Assembly: GCF_023074055.1 (NCBI RefSeq)
Contig: NZ_JADPKR010000020.1
Coordinates: 25,779 to 89,778, forward strand
Source: Bradyrhizobium sp. 141
GTDB lineage: Bacteria; Pseudomonadota; Alphaproteobacteria; Rhizobiales; Xanthobacteraceae
Length of the DNA stretch: 64,000 nt
Direction of reading: 5' to 3'
The notes below the pieces were generated by a model. The model searched no databases and was not told the origin of the DNA. It was given only the letters and a program-made list of their open reading frames with translations. The translations under genes and the position numbers were made by a program. Of this stretch, positions 37,625 to 47,273 are shown in pieces. Each line of letters opens with the position of its first letter. The first letter of the stretch is position 1.

Positions 37625-37648
37625 TGTATATACATATATGTATATACA
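37625..37648 (-). promoter_or_regulatory. Perfect 24-bp palindrome, probable VapBC operator
   Basis: Two 12-nt halves (TGTATATACATA and its complement) make an exact AT-only-core palindrome immediately upstream of vapB. Position and symmetry fit the autoregulatory operator of a vapBC operon. It is the only promoter-like element visible ahead of the seven-gene minus-strand run. Confidence 0.8.
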
Positions 37649-37719
37649 CTGCTGTGTCAACGCATGCAAGACGGAGCCACGGTTCTACTTTGCATGGAGT
37701 TGTTTTTCATATTTGCGGA

Positions 37720-38440
37720 GGACGCTCCAAGCGGCGTCGGGCAAAACAAGCGGACACCCGTCAATCCCTTCCACAAAAAAATATTCTACTTTCCAGAATT
37801 TCGGATTTGTGGCATATGACGCTTATCCCGGCCCCGCCAGAGGGGCGCTTCGCGATCGTCACGAGATGCGGGTCGGGGTGCGGTGGACGCGGCAGCGCCG
37901 GCGCGAAGGCGATGACAGGGCGGGCAACCGTGAGTCATGCGCATCGCGGGACGAACGGCGCGGTCACAACGGCGAGGTCAGGCTTCAGGGGGCGAGCACA
38001 CGCGAGCGTCCGATGCTCCCGGCCCGGCCGTCCGCGGACGGAGAAGTCGTGTGGTCCTGACGCCCGCAGGCTGGCGTCAAGTCTTGCGGTGATGCGGCGG
38101 CCCGACCGGGTGCGCACATCGATCAGCCGCGAAGACGACGGGGGCAATAGTGCAACGCTCCCCGAGGAGAGCACGAAGGACGCCGTTAAAACCATCCGCG
38201 CAGGGAAGGCCGGGCGATCGGCATCACCTGTGATCCACCCCGTGTGCATTTCTGTTGCGCACGGATTGCGGGTGCCGCCGGCGCCCGGTCTTCCCTGCGC
38301 CCTCTGGTCTTTCAAGGGGCGAAACGAACAGCAAAGCTCGGGCGAAAGAAGCCGCGAGAGCGCGCAGGTGTGTCTGCGAGGAAGAGAGCGCATGGCAAGA
38401 GCAAGCTGGTGCCGCACACGTTGGGTTGGGCAGCGTGCCC
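37720..38440. repeat. Long non-coding stretch resembling a Bradyrhizobium dispersed repeat
   Basis: About 700 nt with no credible gene. Open frames exist in several phases but are Arg/Ala/Pro-rich shadows. It starts with CCACAAAAAAATATTCTACT and continues through the phrase CCAGAGGGGCGCTTCGCGAT and CCGTGTGCATTTCTGTTGCG, which I recall as part of a long repeat found many times in Bradyrhizobium genomes, often mis-annotated as ORFs. This is memory-based; copy number was not checked. It sits between vapB and the hpnH terminator, at the right edge of the inserted block. Confidence 0.5.
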
Positions 38441-38463
38441 ATAAGTCCGACGAGACTTGCTCA

Positions 38464-38500
38464 AAAGAAAAGGCCCGGTCGCGATCGCGGCCGGGCCCTC
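38464..38500 (-). terminator. Rho-independent terminator of hpnH
   Basis: On the minus strand, AGGGCCCGGC-CGCGATCGCG-ACCGGGCCT then TTTCTTTT. A long GC stem ~25 nt past the hpnH stop. It faces the island, mirroring the hpnG terminator. Confidence 0.88.
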
Positions 38501-38524
38501 GTCGTGAGAGTTGATTGCGTCCGC

Positions 38525-39685
<1,161 letters not shown>

Positions 39686-39721
39686 TACAAGTTTCTTTCT
39701 GGGCTTTTCAATTCGGGTGGG

Positions 39722-40648
39722 TCAGCTCGCAGCCAGTTGGGCCGGAAGCCGGAATTCGATATTTTCCTCGCGGCCCGGCAGTACCTGGACCTTGACCGGT
39801 CCGATCCGCCGCATCGCTTCGATCACGTCATCCACGAGTACCTCAGGCGCCGAAGCGCCGGCCGTGATGCCGACGGTCCTGGCATTCTTCAACCACTCCG
39901 GATTGAGCGCGCTGCCGTCGGCAATCAAATAACTCGCGACGCCGGCCTCGGTGCCGATTTCGCGAAGCCGGTTCGAGTTCGAGCTGTTGGCAGCGCCCAC
40001 CACCAAGATCACGTCGACCAGCTTGCTCAAGTCCCTTACCGCAGATTGGCGGTTCTGTGTCGCATAGCAGATATCCCGGATATCCGGGCCTTGAATATCT
40101 GTAAAGCGGGCCTGAAGAGCCGTGATGATGTCCCTGGTGTCGTCGACCGACAGGGTGGTCTGGGTGATGTAGGCCACTGGCGTATCTGCCGGCAGCGTCA
40201 GCGCATTAACCTCTTGAACGCTTTGGACAAGCAGGACGGGGGCGGGAACCTGGCCCATCGTGCCTTCGACCTCGGGGTGCCCGGCATGGCCGATCAGGAT
40301 CAGCGTGCGGCCCTTGCTGATGTAGCGCTTCCCCTGATTGTGAACTTTCGTGACCAGGGGGCAGGTGGCATTGAGCACCGGAAGGTCGCGCGCGGCGGCC
40401 TCTTCCTCGACGCTGCGGGCGACGCCATGGGCGCTGAAGACCGTGACCGCCTTCGGCGGGACCTCGGACAGCTCTTCGACGAAGATCGCGCCTTTGTTCT
40501 TCAGGCTCTCGACGACGTATTTGTTGTGGACGATCTCGTGGCGCACGTAGACGGGCGGGCCGTACTTCTCCAGCGCCCGTTCCACGATCTCGATTGCACG
40601 CACCACGCCCGCGCAGAAGCCGCGCGGTTGCGCCAGATAAACTTCCAT
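39722..40648 (-). CDS. ispH: 4-hydroxy-3-methylbut-2-enyl diphosphate reductase
   Basis: 308 aa from ATG 40648 ([15 protein letters not shown]); longer frames upstream are rejected. Iron-sulfur enzyme of the MEP pathway making IPP and DMAPP. Cluster cysteines lie in [24 protein letters not shown] and [10 protein letters not shown]; substrate residues in HGHPE-like [14 protein letters not shown] and SSNSNRL. Its position next to hpnH ties isoprenoid supply to hopanoid output. Heads a two-gene unit with hpnH. Confidence 0.95.
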   Translation of the reverse strand: MEVYLAQPRGFCAGVVRAIEIVERALEKYGPPVYVRHEIVHNKYVVESLKNKGAIFVEELSEVPPKAVTVFSAHGVARSVEEEAAARDLPVLNATCPLVTKVHNQGKRYISKGRTLILIGHAGHPEVEGTMGQVPAPVLLVQSVQEVNALTLPADTPVAYITQTTLSVDDTRDIITALQARFTDIQGPDIRDICYATQNRQSAVRDLSKLVDVILVVGAANSSNSNRLREIGTEAGVASYLIADGSALNPEWLKNARTVGITAGASAPEVLVDDVIEAMRRIGPVKVQVLPGREENIEFRLPAQLAAS

Positions 40649-41048
40649 TGGACGCCCATCACGCAAGTTGCACCCATCCGCTTCGTAAAGTCCCCGGCGG
40701 CACTCCGACCAATGAGTTGCAATATCCGCACCATTGGTTCGCGCACGCGGTAGCCACCCACCCTCGTCGGGGCTCCGGCGCATGGAGGCGCAAGGCTTTG
40801 TGTCAAAAAATCGGCAACAAGGAAAGGTCGAATGAAACCTGGGCGCCTCGGCGGGGCAATTTTAGGTAATATAGTAGGGTAATCGTTGCAAGCAAGATGG
40901 GCAACATCTGTGCCCAGCTCTTCGTCACTTTCCCGCCTCAACTCCCCGGCTATACCGACGGCCCCCGCATGATTTTGCCCGGTCTCCCGCCGTTTACCTC
41001 GAACCGTGTGCGGCAAGAGCCACTCAAAACAGCAATAGGTTTCGCCCG
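40649..41048. other. Divergent intergenic region between ispH and hpnN
   Basis: 400 nt non-coding. It must contain the ispH promoter, for which I see no clear consensus. The hpnN promoter lies just to the right at 41049. No hairpin or ORF stands out. Confidence 0.5.
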
Positions 41049-41073
41049 GGAACTCCGATAAACAGCGGGCGTT
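41049..41073 (+). promoter_or_regulatory. EcfG-type (general stress response) promoter of hpnN
   Basis: GGAAC at 41049-41053, a 16-nt spacer, then CGTT at 41070-41073: an exact match to the alphaproteobacterial EcfG consensus GGAAC-N16/17-CGTT. Transcription would begin around 41081, leaving a ~26-nt leader before the GTG. By eye this is the only perfect match in the intergenic DNA of the window. Confidence 0.82.
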
Positions 41074-41106
41074 TCCGGCAAGCTGTTAACCGCAGAAAGA
41101 AAAGAA

Positions 41107-43692
41107 GTGCTGCAAAGCGTCGTCGTTGCCATCGTCAGGGCCTGCACCCGGTTTGCCTCCCTCGTCGTCGTTCTCGGGCTCCTGCTGGCGGTGGCCGCGG
41201 GCTATTACGCGTCCCAGCACTTCGCCATCAACACCGACATCAATTCGCTGATTGCCCAGAATCTGGACTGGCGCCAGCGCGACCAGCAGTTCGACCGGGC
41301 CTTCGACCGCGATGCGACGATCACGGCGGTCGTCGAGGCCAAGACCCCCGAAATGGCGAGCGCAGCGTCGGACGCGCTCTATGCCAAGCTGAAGGACGAC
41401 AAGACCAACTTCCAGTCGATGCAGCAGCTCGGCAGCGGCGAGTTCTTCGAGAAGAACGGCCTGTTGTTCCTGCCGACCGAGGAGGTCGGCAAGATCACCG
41501 GCCAGTTTGAATCCGCAGCGCCCCTGATCGAGATCATGGCCGGCGATCCCTCGATCCGCGGCCTGACCGGCGCGCTCGAGACGGGCCTTGCCGGCGTCAA
41601 GCGCGGCCAGGTCAAGCTCGACAACACCGCGCGGCCTTTCAACCTGATCGCGCAGACCGTCGAGACCGTGCTCAACAAGGGGCATGCGAGCTTCTCATGG
41701 CGCGAGCTCGTCAGCGACGAGCCGCTGTCGGATTCCGACAAGCGCGCCTTCATCGAGTTCAAGCCGATCCTCGACTACAACGCGCTGGAGCCCGGCAAGG
41801 GCGCCACCGACGCGATCCGCAAGGCCGCCGCGGATCTGGATTTTCCGACCAAATTCCAGGCGCGGGTGCGGCTGACCGGCCCGGTCCCGATCGCCAACGA
41901 GGAATACGCCACCGTCCAGGAGGGGGCCGTCATCAACGGCATCGGCACGGTTCTCGTCGTGCTGCTCATCCTCTGGCTCGCGCTGCATTCGGCGAAGATC
42001 ATCTTCGCGGTGTTCATCAATCTCTTCGTGGGCCTCGCGCTGACGACCGCGGCCGGCCTGATGATGGTCGGATCGTTCAATCTGCTGTCGATCGCGTTCG
42101 CGGTGCTGTTCGTGGGGCTGGGCGTCGATTTCGGTATCCAGTACAGCGTCCGCTACCGCTCGGAGCGTTACAAGCACAACGATCTCTCCGGCGCGCTGGT
42201 GCTTGCCGCCAAGCGCTCTGCGGTGCCGCTGTCGCTGGCGGCCATGGCGACTGCGGCCGGCTTCCTCTGTTTCCTGCCGACCGATTACAAGGGCATCTCC
42301 GAGCTCGGCCAGATTGCCGGCGTCGGCATGCTGGTGGCGTTCCTCTCCAGCATCACCGTACTGCCGGCGATGCTGAAGCTGTTGAACCCGCCCGGTGAGC
42401 AGGAGCCCGTCGGTTATGCCTTCCTGGCGCCCCTCGACCACTTCCTGGAGAAGCACCGTGTGCTGGTCGTGGGCGGCACGCTGCTGTTGGCGCTCGCCGG
42501 CCTGCCGCTGCTCTACTTCCTGAAGTTCGACTTCAACCCGATGAACCTGCGCAACCCGCACGCTGAATCGATCGCGACCTTCCTGGATTTGCGCAAGGAC
42601 CCCAACACCGGCGCCAATGCCATCAACGTGATGACCACGTCGGAAGAGCAGGCAAGGGCGGTCGAGGCGAAGCTGGAGAAGGTGCCTGAGGTGCTCAGGG
42701 TGATGTCGCTCAACAGCTTTGTGCCGCAGGACCAGCCGCCGAAGCTGAAGCTGCTCGCGCAGGGCGCCAAGGTGCTGAACCCCGCACTCAATCCCGACCA
42801 GATCGACGCGGCGCCGTCGGATCAGGAAAACGTCGAGGCGCTGAAGTCCTCGGTCGACAATTTGCGCCGGACCGCGGGTGAGGCGAAGGGCCCGGGTGGG
42901 GTCGCCTCGCGCCGTCTGGCAGACTCGCTCGAAAAGCTCGCCAATGGTGACGAGGCCACGCGCAACAAGGCGCAGGACGTGTTCGTCACGCCGATGAAGA
43001 TCGTGTTCGACCAGCTCAGAAGCGCGATGCAGGCCGAGCCTGTCACCCTGAAGTCACTGCCGCCGGATCTCGTCAGCGCCTGGAAGAGCAAGGACATCAT
43101 CCGCGTCGAGGCGTTGCCCAAGGGCGATCCCAACGACAATGACACGCTGCGCAAATTTGCGGCGGCGGTGCTCGTTGCCGAGCCGACCGCGATCGGCGGC
43201 CCGGTCTCGATTCTGAAATCCGGCGACACCGTGGTGAAGGCGTTCATCCATGCCGGCATCTATGCGCTGCTGGTGATCGGCCTGTTGCTGTGGATCACGC
43301 TGCGCCGCTTCGTCGATGTGCTGATGACGCTGGTGCCGCTGCTGGTGGCCGGCGCGGTGACGCTCGAGATCTGCGTGCTGATCGGCCTGCCGCTCAACTT
43401 CGCGAACATCGTCGCGTTCCCGCTGCTGCTCGGCGTCGGCGTCGCCTTCAAGATCTATTATGTCGTGGCCTGGCGCTCGGGCAGGACAAACCTGCTCCAG
43501 ACCAGCCTGACACGCGCGATCTTTTTCAGCGCGCTGACGACGGCGACCGCGTTCGGCAGTCTGTGGCTGTCGAGCCATCCCGGCACGTCCAGCATGGGCA
43601 AGCTGCTGGCCCTCTCGCTGGTCACGACGCTCGCGGCCGTGCTGCTGTTCCAGCCGGCCCTAATGGGCAAACCCCGCAATCTCAGGGAGTAG
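41107..43692 (+). CDS. hpnN: Hopanoid-associated RND transporter HpnN
   Basis: 861 aa from GTG 41107 (GAAAGAAAAG upstream). RND/MMPL architecture: helix 1 at ~17-40 (FASLVVVLGLLLAVAAGYYA), a periplasmic loop with NTDINSLIAQNLDWR, helices at ~275-425, helix 7 ~455-475, a second large periplasmic loop, and five helices to the end (ALLVIGLLLWITLRRFVDVLM ...). In Rhodopseudomonas HpnN is needed to move hopanoids from inner to outer membrane (Doughty et al. 2011). Its last 33 nt overlap the 3' end of the opposite-strand DUF2147 gene. Confidence 0.93.
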   Translation: MLQSVVVAIVRACTRFASLVVVLGLLLAVAAGYYASQHFAINTDINSLIAQNLDWRQRDQQFDRAFDRDATITAVVEAKTPEMASAASDALYAKLKDDKTNFQSMQQLGSGEFFEKNGLLFLPTEEVGKITGQFESAAPLIEIMAGDPSIRGLTGALETGLAGVKRGQVKLDNTARPFNLIAQTVETVLNKGHASFSWRELVSDEPLSDSDKRAFIEFKPILDYNALEPGKGATDAIRKAAADLDFPTKFQARVRLTGPVPIANEEYATVQEGAVINGIGTVLVVLLILWLALHSAKIIFAVFINLFVGLALTTAAGLMMVGSFNLLSIAFAVLFVGLGVDFGIQYSVRYRSERYKHNDLSGALVLAAKRSAVPLSLAAMATAAGFLCFLPTDYKGISELGQIAGVGMLVAFLSSITVLPAMLKLLNPPGEQEPVGYAFLAPLDHFLEKHRVLVVGGTLLLALAGLPLLYFLKFDFNPMNLRNPHAESIATFLDLRKDPNTGANAINVMTTSEEQARAVEAKLEKVPEVLRVMSLNSFVPQDQPPKLKLLAQGAKVLNPALNPDQIDAAPSDQENVEALKSSVDNLRRTAGEAKGPGGVASRRLADSLEKLANGDEATRNKAQDVFVTPMKIVFDQLRSAMQAEPVTLKSLPPDLVSAWKSKDIIRVEALPKGDPNDNDTLRKFAAAVLVAEPTAIGGPVSILKSGDTVVKAFIHAGIYALLVIGLLLWITLRRFVDVLMTLVPLLVAGAVTLEICVLIGLPLNFANIVAFPLLLGVGVAFKIYYVVAWRSGRTNLLQTSLTRAIFFSALTTATAFGSLWLSSHPGTSSMGKLLALSLVTTLAAVLLFQPALMGKPRNLRE

Positions 43693-44292
43693 GCAGATGT
43701 CGCCGACCGGGTCGGCGGCGCCCTTCTGACCGGGCTTGGCTGCGCCGGCCGACTTCGGGACCGCGGGCGCAGGTGCAGGTGCAGCTGCGACCGTCGCTCC
43801 TGTGGCTTTCGGCGCCGCGCCGGCGGACTTGGGCGCGCCCTTGGCCATGGCATTGGCGGTGCTCAAGGGGATCGGCGGGCCAACCCGGGTCCAGGTCTCG
43901 CCGCCGCAGAGGAAGCCCATCACGCAACCTTTGATCTCGAGCTGGTCGGCGCCGACAGGCGTAATGGTCGCGCTGTAGAGCTGGCCGTCCTTGGCGTTGT
44001 AGACCTGCCCCTCCCACTGATCGGCGCCGGGCTTCTTCTTCATGTCGATCAGCGTCGCCATGCCCAGCGTCGGCCTGGTCTTTTTCGAGGCATCCGGGTT
44101 GTTCTCGTCGCGGCCGCCGGGCTGTTTTTCCCAGGAAACCGCGCCCCACATGCTGCCATTGCATTGGGCGACACGAATGTTGGCGACGGCATCGGCAACC
44201 CGCCAATCGCCGGTGGGATCGGCAGCGAGCGCGGGGGTCAGGCAGGTGTAACCACCAGCCAGTATTATTCCGGTGTAAAGGGCCAAACGCAT
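43660..44292 (-). CDS. DUF2147 secreted protein with Ala/Pro-rich tail
   Basis: 210 aa from ATG 44292. Signal peptide (LALYTGIILAGGYTCLTPALA) then the ~110-residue DUF2147 beta-barrel-like domain: PTGDWRVADAVANIRVAQCNGSMWGAVSWEK, DNxNPD-like ENNPDASKKTRP, G..LI..MK, W.G.VYNAKDGQLYSATI, KGCVMGFLCGGETWTRV. The following ~60 residues are low-complexity Ala/Pro/Lys. Function unknown; periplasmic. Converges on hpnN with a 33-nt overlap, so antisense interference is possible. Confidence 0.85.
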   Translation of the reverse strand: MRLALYTGIILAGGYTCLTPALAADPTGDWRVADAVANIRVAQCNGSMWGAVSWEKQPGGRDENNPDASKKTRPTLGMATLIDMKKKPGADQWEGQVYNAKDGQLYSATITPVGADQLEIKGCVMGFLCGGETWTRVGPPIPLSTANAMAKGAPKSAGAAPKATGATVAAAPAPAPAVPKSAGAAKPGQKGAADPVGDICLLPEIAGFAH

Positions 44293-44433
44293 GATAGTTC
44301 CTCGGCAGTGCAACATGGTCTAAAGCTGTGCTTGCGAAGATGGTCCGAAAAAGGGCAAAAGGCCGCACAAACCGTTTTCAGTAACGGTCCGTTTTCAGTT
44401 GACGAGACGGCCCTCAACCGAAGTATGTAGCGG

Positions 44434-45825
44434 ATGCACAGTCCAAATCCAGACATGTCTCAGCTATTCGCGGACCGTCAGGCCCAGCGTAGCGCCCTGC
44501 ATAATCGGTATCTGAACGAGCAGTTCGTTCGGGTCCTCAAGACCATCGGCTACGATGTCGGCTTCCAGAAGGGTCAGGGGCAGTATCTTTACGACCGCGA
44601 CGGTGCGCGCTATCTCGACCTGTTGTCCGGCTTTGGCGTATTTGCGATCGGGCGCAATCATCCCGTCATGCGCGAGGCGCTCAAGAGCGTGCTCGACGCC
44701 GACCTGCCCAATCTCGTCCAGTTCGACGTCTCGGTGCTCGCCGGCGTGCTCGCCGAGCGGCTTCTGAAATACGTTCCCTATCTCGACAAGGTGTTCTTCG
44801 CCAATTCCGGCGCCGAATGTGTCGAAGCTGCAATCAAATTCGCCCGCGGCGCCACCGGCCGCCCCGGCATCGTCTATTGCGCCCACGGCTATCACGGACT
44901 GACCTATGGCGCGCTGTCGCTGACGGGTGATTCGAACTTCCGCACCGGCTTCGAGCCGCTGCTGCCGGGGTGCACGTCGATCCCGTTCAACGATCTGGCC
45001 GCGCTCGAAAAGGCGCTGGCCTCGCGCGAGGTCGCGGCCTTCGTCGTCGAGCCGATTCAGGGCAAGGGCGTGAACATGCCCACCGACGAGTTTCTGCCCG
45101 GCGCGGCCGCGCTCTGCAAGAAATACGGCACGCTGTTCGTCGCCGACGAGATCCAGACCGGCATGGGCCGCACTGGCCGCTTCCTCGCGGTCGAGCACTG
45201 GAACGTCGAGCCCGACATGGTGCTGCTGTCGAAGTCGCTGTCCGGCGGCCACGTGCCTGTTGGTGCGGTGCTGACGCGCAAGGCCATCTTCGACAAGATC
45301 TTCAACCAGATGGACCGTGCGGTCGTGCACGGCTCCACCTTCTCCAAGAACGACCTTGCCATGGCTGCGGGCATCGCCACGCTCGACGTCATGGAGTCCG
45401 AGAAGCTGATCGAGTCCGCAGCCAAGCGCGGCGCCGAGCTGCGCCTCGCGCTGACGCGCATGGTGCCGGGCTACGAGCTGATGAAGGAAGTGCGCGGCAA
45501 GGGCCTGATGATCGGCGTCGAGTTCGGCCCGCCGAAGTCGCTGCGGCTGCGCGCCTCCTGGAATGTGCTGGAGGCGGCCAACAAAGGCCTGTTCTGCCAG
45601 CTCATCACCGTGCCGCTGTTCAAGGATCACAAGGTCCTGACCCAGGTCGCCGGCCACGGCAGCCACACCATCAAACTGCTGCCGCCGCTCACCATCACCG
45701 AGGAAGACTGCGGCTGGATCGAGCGCGCCTTCGACGACGTCATCGCCGGCAGCCACAAGGTCCCCGGCGCGATCTGGTCGCTCGGCAAGACGCTGGTGGA
45801 CAACGCTGTGCGGCGGTCGGCGTAA
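44434..45825 (+). CDS. hpnO: Aminotransferase HpnO (aminobacteriohopanetriol synthesis)
   Basis: 463 aa class-III PLP aminotransferase. Motifs: NSGAECVEAAIKFARGATGR, HGYHGLTYGALSLTG, VVEPIQGKG, LFVADEIQTGMGRTG, and the Schiff-base Lys267 in LLSKSLSGGHVPVG. Converts the ribosylhopane aldehyde-derived intermediate to 35-aminobacteriohopanetriol (Welander et al. 2012). Function is taken from family and position beside hpnN; class-III sequence alone would allow an ornithine-type aminotransferase. Confidence 0.88.
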   Translation: MHSPNPDMSQLFADRQAQRSALHNRYLNEQFVRVLKTIGYDVGFQKGQGQYLYDRDGARYLDLLSGFGVFAIGRNHPVMREALKSVLDADLPNLVQFDVSVLAGVLAERLLKYVPYLDKVFFANSGAECVEAAIKFARGATGRPGIVYCAHGYHGLTYGALSLTGDSNFRTGFEPLLPGCTSIPFNDLAALEKALASREVAAFVVEPIQGKGVNMPTDEFLPGAAALCKKYGTLFVADEIQTGMGRTGRFLAVEHWNVEPDMVLLSKSLSGGHVPVGAVLTRKAIFDKIFNQMDRAVVHGSTFSKNDLAMAAGIATLDVMESEKLIESAAKRGAELRLALTRMVPGYELMKEVRGKGLMIGVEFGPPKSLRLRASWNVLEAANKGLFCQLITVPLFKDHKVLTQVAGHGSHTIKLLPPLTITEEDCGWIERAFDDVIAGSHKVPGAIWSLGKTLVDNAVRRSA

Positions 45826-45835
45826 GGCCGATCGC

Positions 45836-46141
45836 TCAGGCCGCCTTGGGCTTGTTCACAGTCTCGATGCGGTCGAGCGCTTTGCCGAGATCGCGTTTGG
45901 CGATCTGGATGTCGTAATCGTTCTGAAGATTGAGCCAAAGCTCGGCAGTCGTGCCGAGCGCCTTGGCAAGCCGAAGTGCGGTGTCGGCCGTGATCCCGGT
46001 CTGCTCACCCGCGATCCGCTCGATACGCGTGCGCGGCAGGCCGCATGCCCTGGCGAGCGCACCAGCCGACATGCTCAGCGGAATCAGAAATTCTTCCCGC
46101 AGAACCTCACCAGGATGCATGGGCTTGAGCTTTTTGGCCAT
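45836..46141 (-). CDS. higA: HigA-type antitoxin (XRE helix-turn-helix)
   Basis: 101 aa. HigA signature MHPGEVLREEFLIPLSMSAGALARACGLPRTRIERI with the HTH at ~residues 25-60, then GITADTALRLAKALGTTAELWLNLQNDYDI. Binds operator DNA and the HigB toxin. The gene is intact with RBS GGAGAG, but the upstream toxin gene is broken. Confidence 0.92.
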   Translation of the reverse strand: MAKKLKPMHPGEVLREEFLIPLSMSAGALARACGLPRTRIERIAGEQTGITADTALRLAKALGTTAELWLNLQNDYDIQIAKRDLGKALDRIETVNKPKAA

Positions 46142-46153
46142 CGTCGTGCTCTC

Positions 46154-46436
46154 CTAGTGATAGTCCACGATCTCGACTTCAGTTGGACCATCTGCCGTCC
46201 AGACGAAGCATATCCGGAACTGATCGTTGATCCTGATCGAATGCTGTCCCTTGCGATCAGAGGTAAGAGCCTCTGAGGCGGTTGCCTGGCGGCGCCCTTA
46301 AATCGCTGAGTTCACCTGCAGCGTGAAGTTAGCGCAGCTTCCGGCGCGCATCCTTCACCAAATCGGCCGGAAAGCCCTTGGGACTTTCGCCGCTAAAGAC
46401 CGCTTCAGTCTTTTTATCCCGAAACGTCCTGATCAC
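46154..46436 (-). pseudogene. higB: Degraded HigB (RelE/ParE fold) toxin
   Basis: Too broken to appear as a single ORF. Reading down from GTG 46436 gives VIRTFRDKKTEAVFSGESPK, ending at an in-frame TAA at 46331-46329 where HigB has Gln (KLRQLHAA). The frame goes on as LHAAGELSDLRAPPGNRL, then a one-base shift near 46273-46277, then EALTSDRKGQHSIRINDQ and FRICFVWTADGPTEVEIVDYH to the stop at 46154. One nonsense and one frameshift mutation therefore inactivate the toxin. Gene order toxin-antitoxin is that of higBA. Confidence 0.85.
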
Positions 46437-46444
46437 TCAAGCAG

Positions 46445-46493
46445 TGTATCATTGTTTGATACATAAGCTAGTGCTCGTATCAGTGCATGATAC
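46445..46493 (-). promoter_or_regulatory. Two inverted-repeat operators upstream of higBA
   Basis: TGTATCA-N5-TGATACA at 46445-46463 and GTATCA-N5-TGATAC at 46477-46493 share the same half-site. Their centres are 31 bp apart, three helical turns, just upstream of the higB start. This is the layout expected for cooperative HigA binding. Confidence 0.78.
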
Positions 46494-46505
46494 ATTCCTC
46501 AGGGG

Positions 46506-47273
46506 CTATCCCTCCACGTTCGCCTTCATCGCCGCCTCGAACTTGTCGACGAATTCGGCGAGCTCGTCGGCGCCGATGTCGCTGACGGCCCAGAAGTTGA
46601 GGCCACGCTCGCCCCAGCGGCGGCAATTGAAGCCCTGCATGGTCTGGGTCTTCGGCGGCCGGTGCTCGCTGCTCGACGTTTGCGACACGAACAGATTGAC
46701 GACGTGTTGCCGTCGCTTGTAGACGACCGCGCCGATGGCGCGGGCATCGATATAATCGAGCCGGCCACCGACCAGCGTGAAACCTTGCGCGGTGAGATCG
46801 ATCACGGGCGGGGCGACGTCGAGCTTGCCGTTGAACCACGGCTTGACCGTATGTTGATCGGTCGAGACCACATCGGTGAGATGACCGGCCTGAAGCGAGC
46901 GCAGATGCGCGGAGACGACCTCCGACAGGATGCGCTGCTGGTCGTCCTGGCGCAGCACCAATGCGACGATGCCCGTCGCGGCCAGTGCGGAGACCGCCGA
47001 GCCCATCGCAAAGCCGCGCAGCACGGAGCGGCGGCTCGGTTGCTGGCGCTGCGCTTGCGGCAGCGACGCCTCGATCCGACTGCGCAAGCTTGCGGGCGCG
47101 GTGTAGCGCAGATTGGTATCAGTGAGCACGCGCTGCATCTCGCGCTGTGCGGCGAATTCCGCGGCGCAGTCCGGGCAGCCGGCGATATGGCCCTCGACCT
47201 CGCGCGCATGGCCGGCATCGAGCTCGTTGTCGAGCAGCGCGTGAAGCAGGATCCTTGCTTCGTCGCAGGTCAT
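46506..47273 (-). CDS. Anti-sigma factor with zinc finger and one membrane helix
   Basis: 255 aa. N-terminal zf-HC2 zinc-binding anti-sigma domain: CDEARILLHALLDNELD, then HIAGCPDCAAEF (His-x3-Cys-x2-Cys). A transmembrane helix follows near residues 88-110 (FAMGSAVSALAATGIVALVL). The C-terminal periplasmic part (~140 residues) is DLTAQGFTLVGGRLDYIDARAIGAVVYKRRQH, the ChrR/RsiW-like sensor type common in such regulators. The start overlaps the sigma-factor stop by 4 nt. Confidence 0.9.
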   Translation of the reverse strand: MTCDEARILLHALLDNELDAGHAREVEGHIAGCPDCAAEFAAQREMQRVLTDTNLRYTAPASLRSRIEASLPQAQRQQPSRRSVLRGFAMGSAVSALAATGIVALVLRQDDQQRILSEVVSAHLRSLQAGHLTDVVSTDQHTVKPWFNGKLDVAPPVIDLTAQGFTLVGGRLDYIDARAIGAVVYKRRQHVVNLFVSQTSSSEHRPPKTQTMQGFNCRRWGERGLNFWAVSDIGADELAEFVDKFEAAMKANVEG

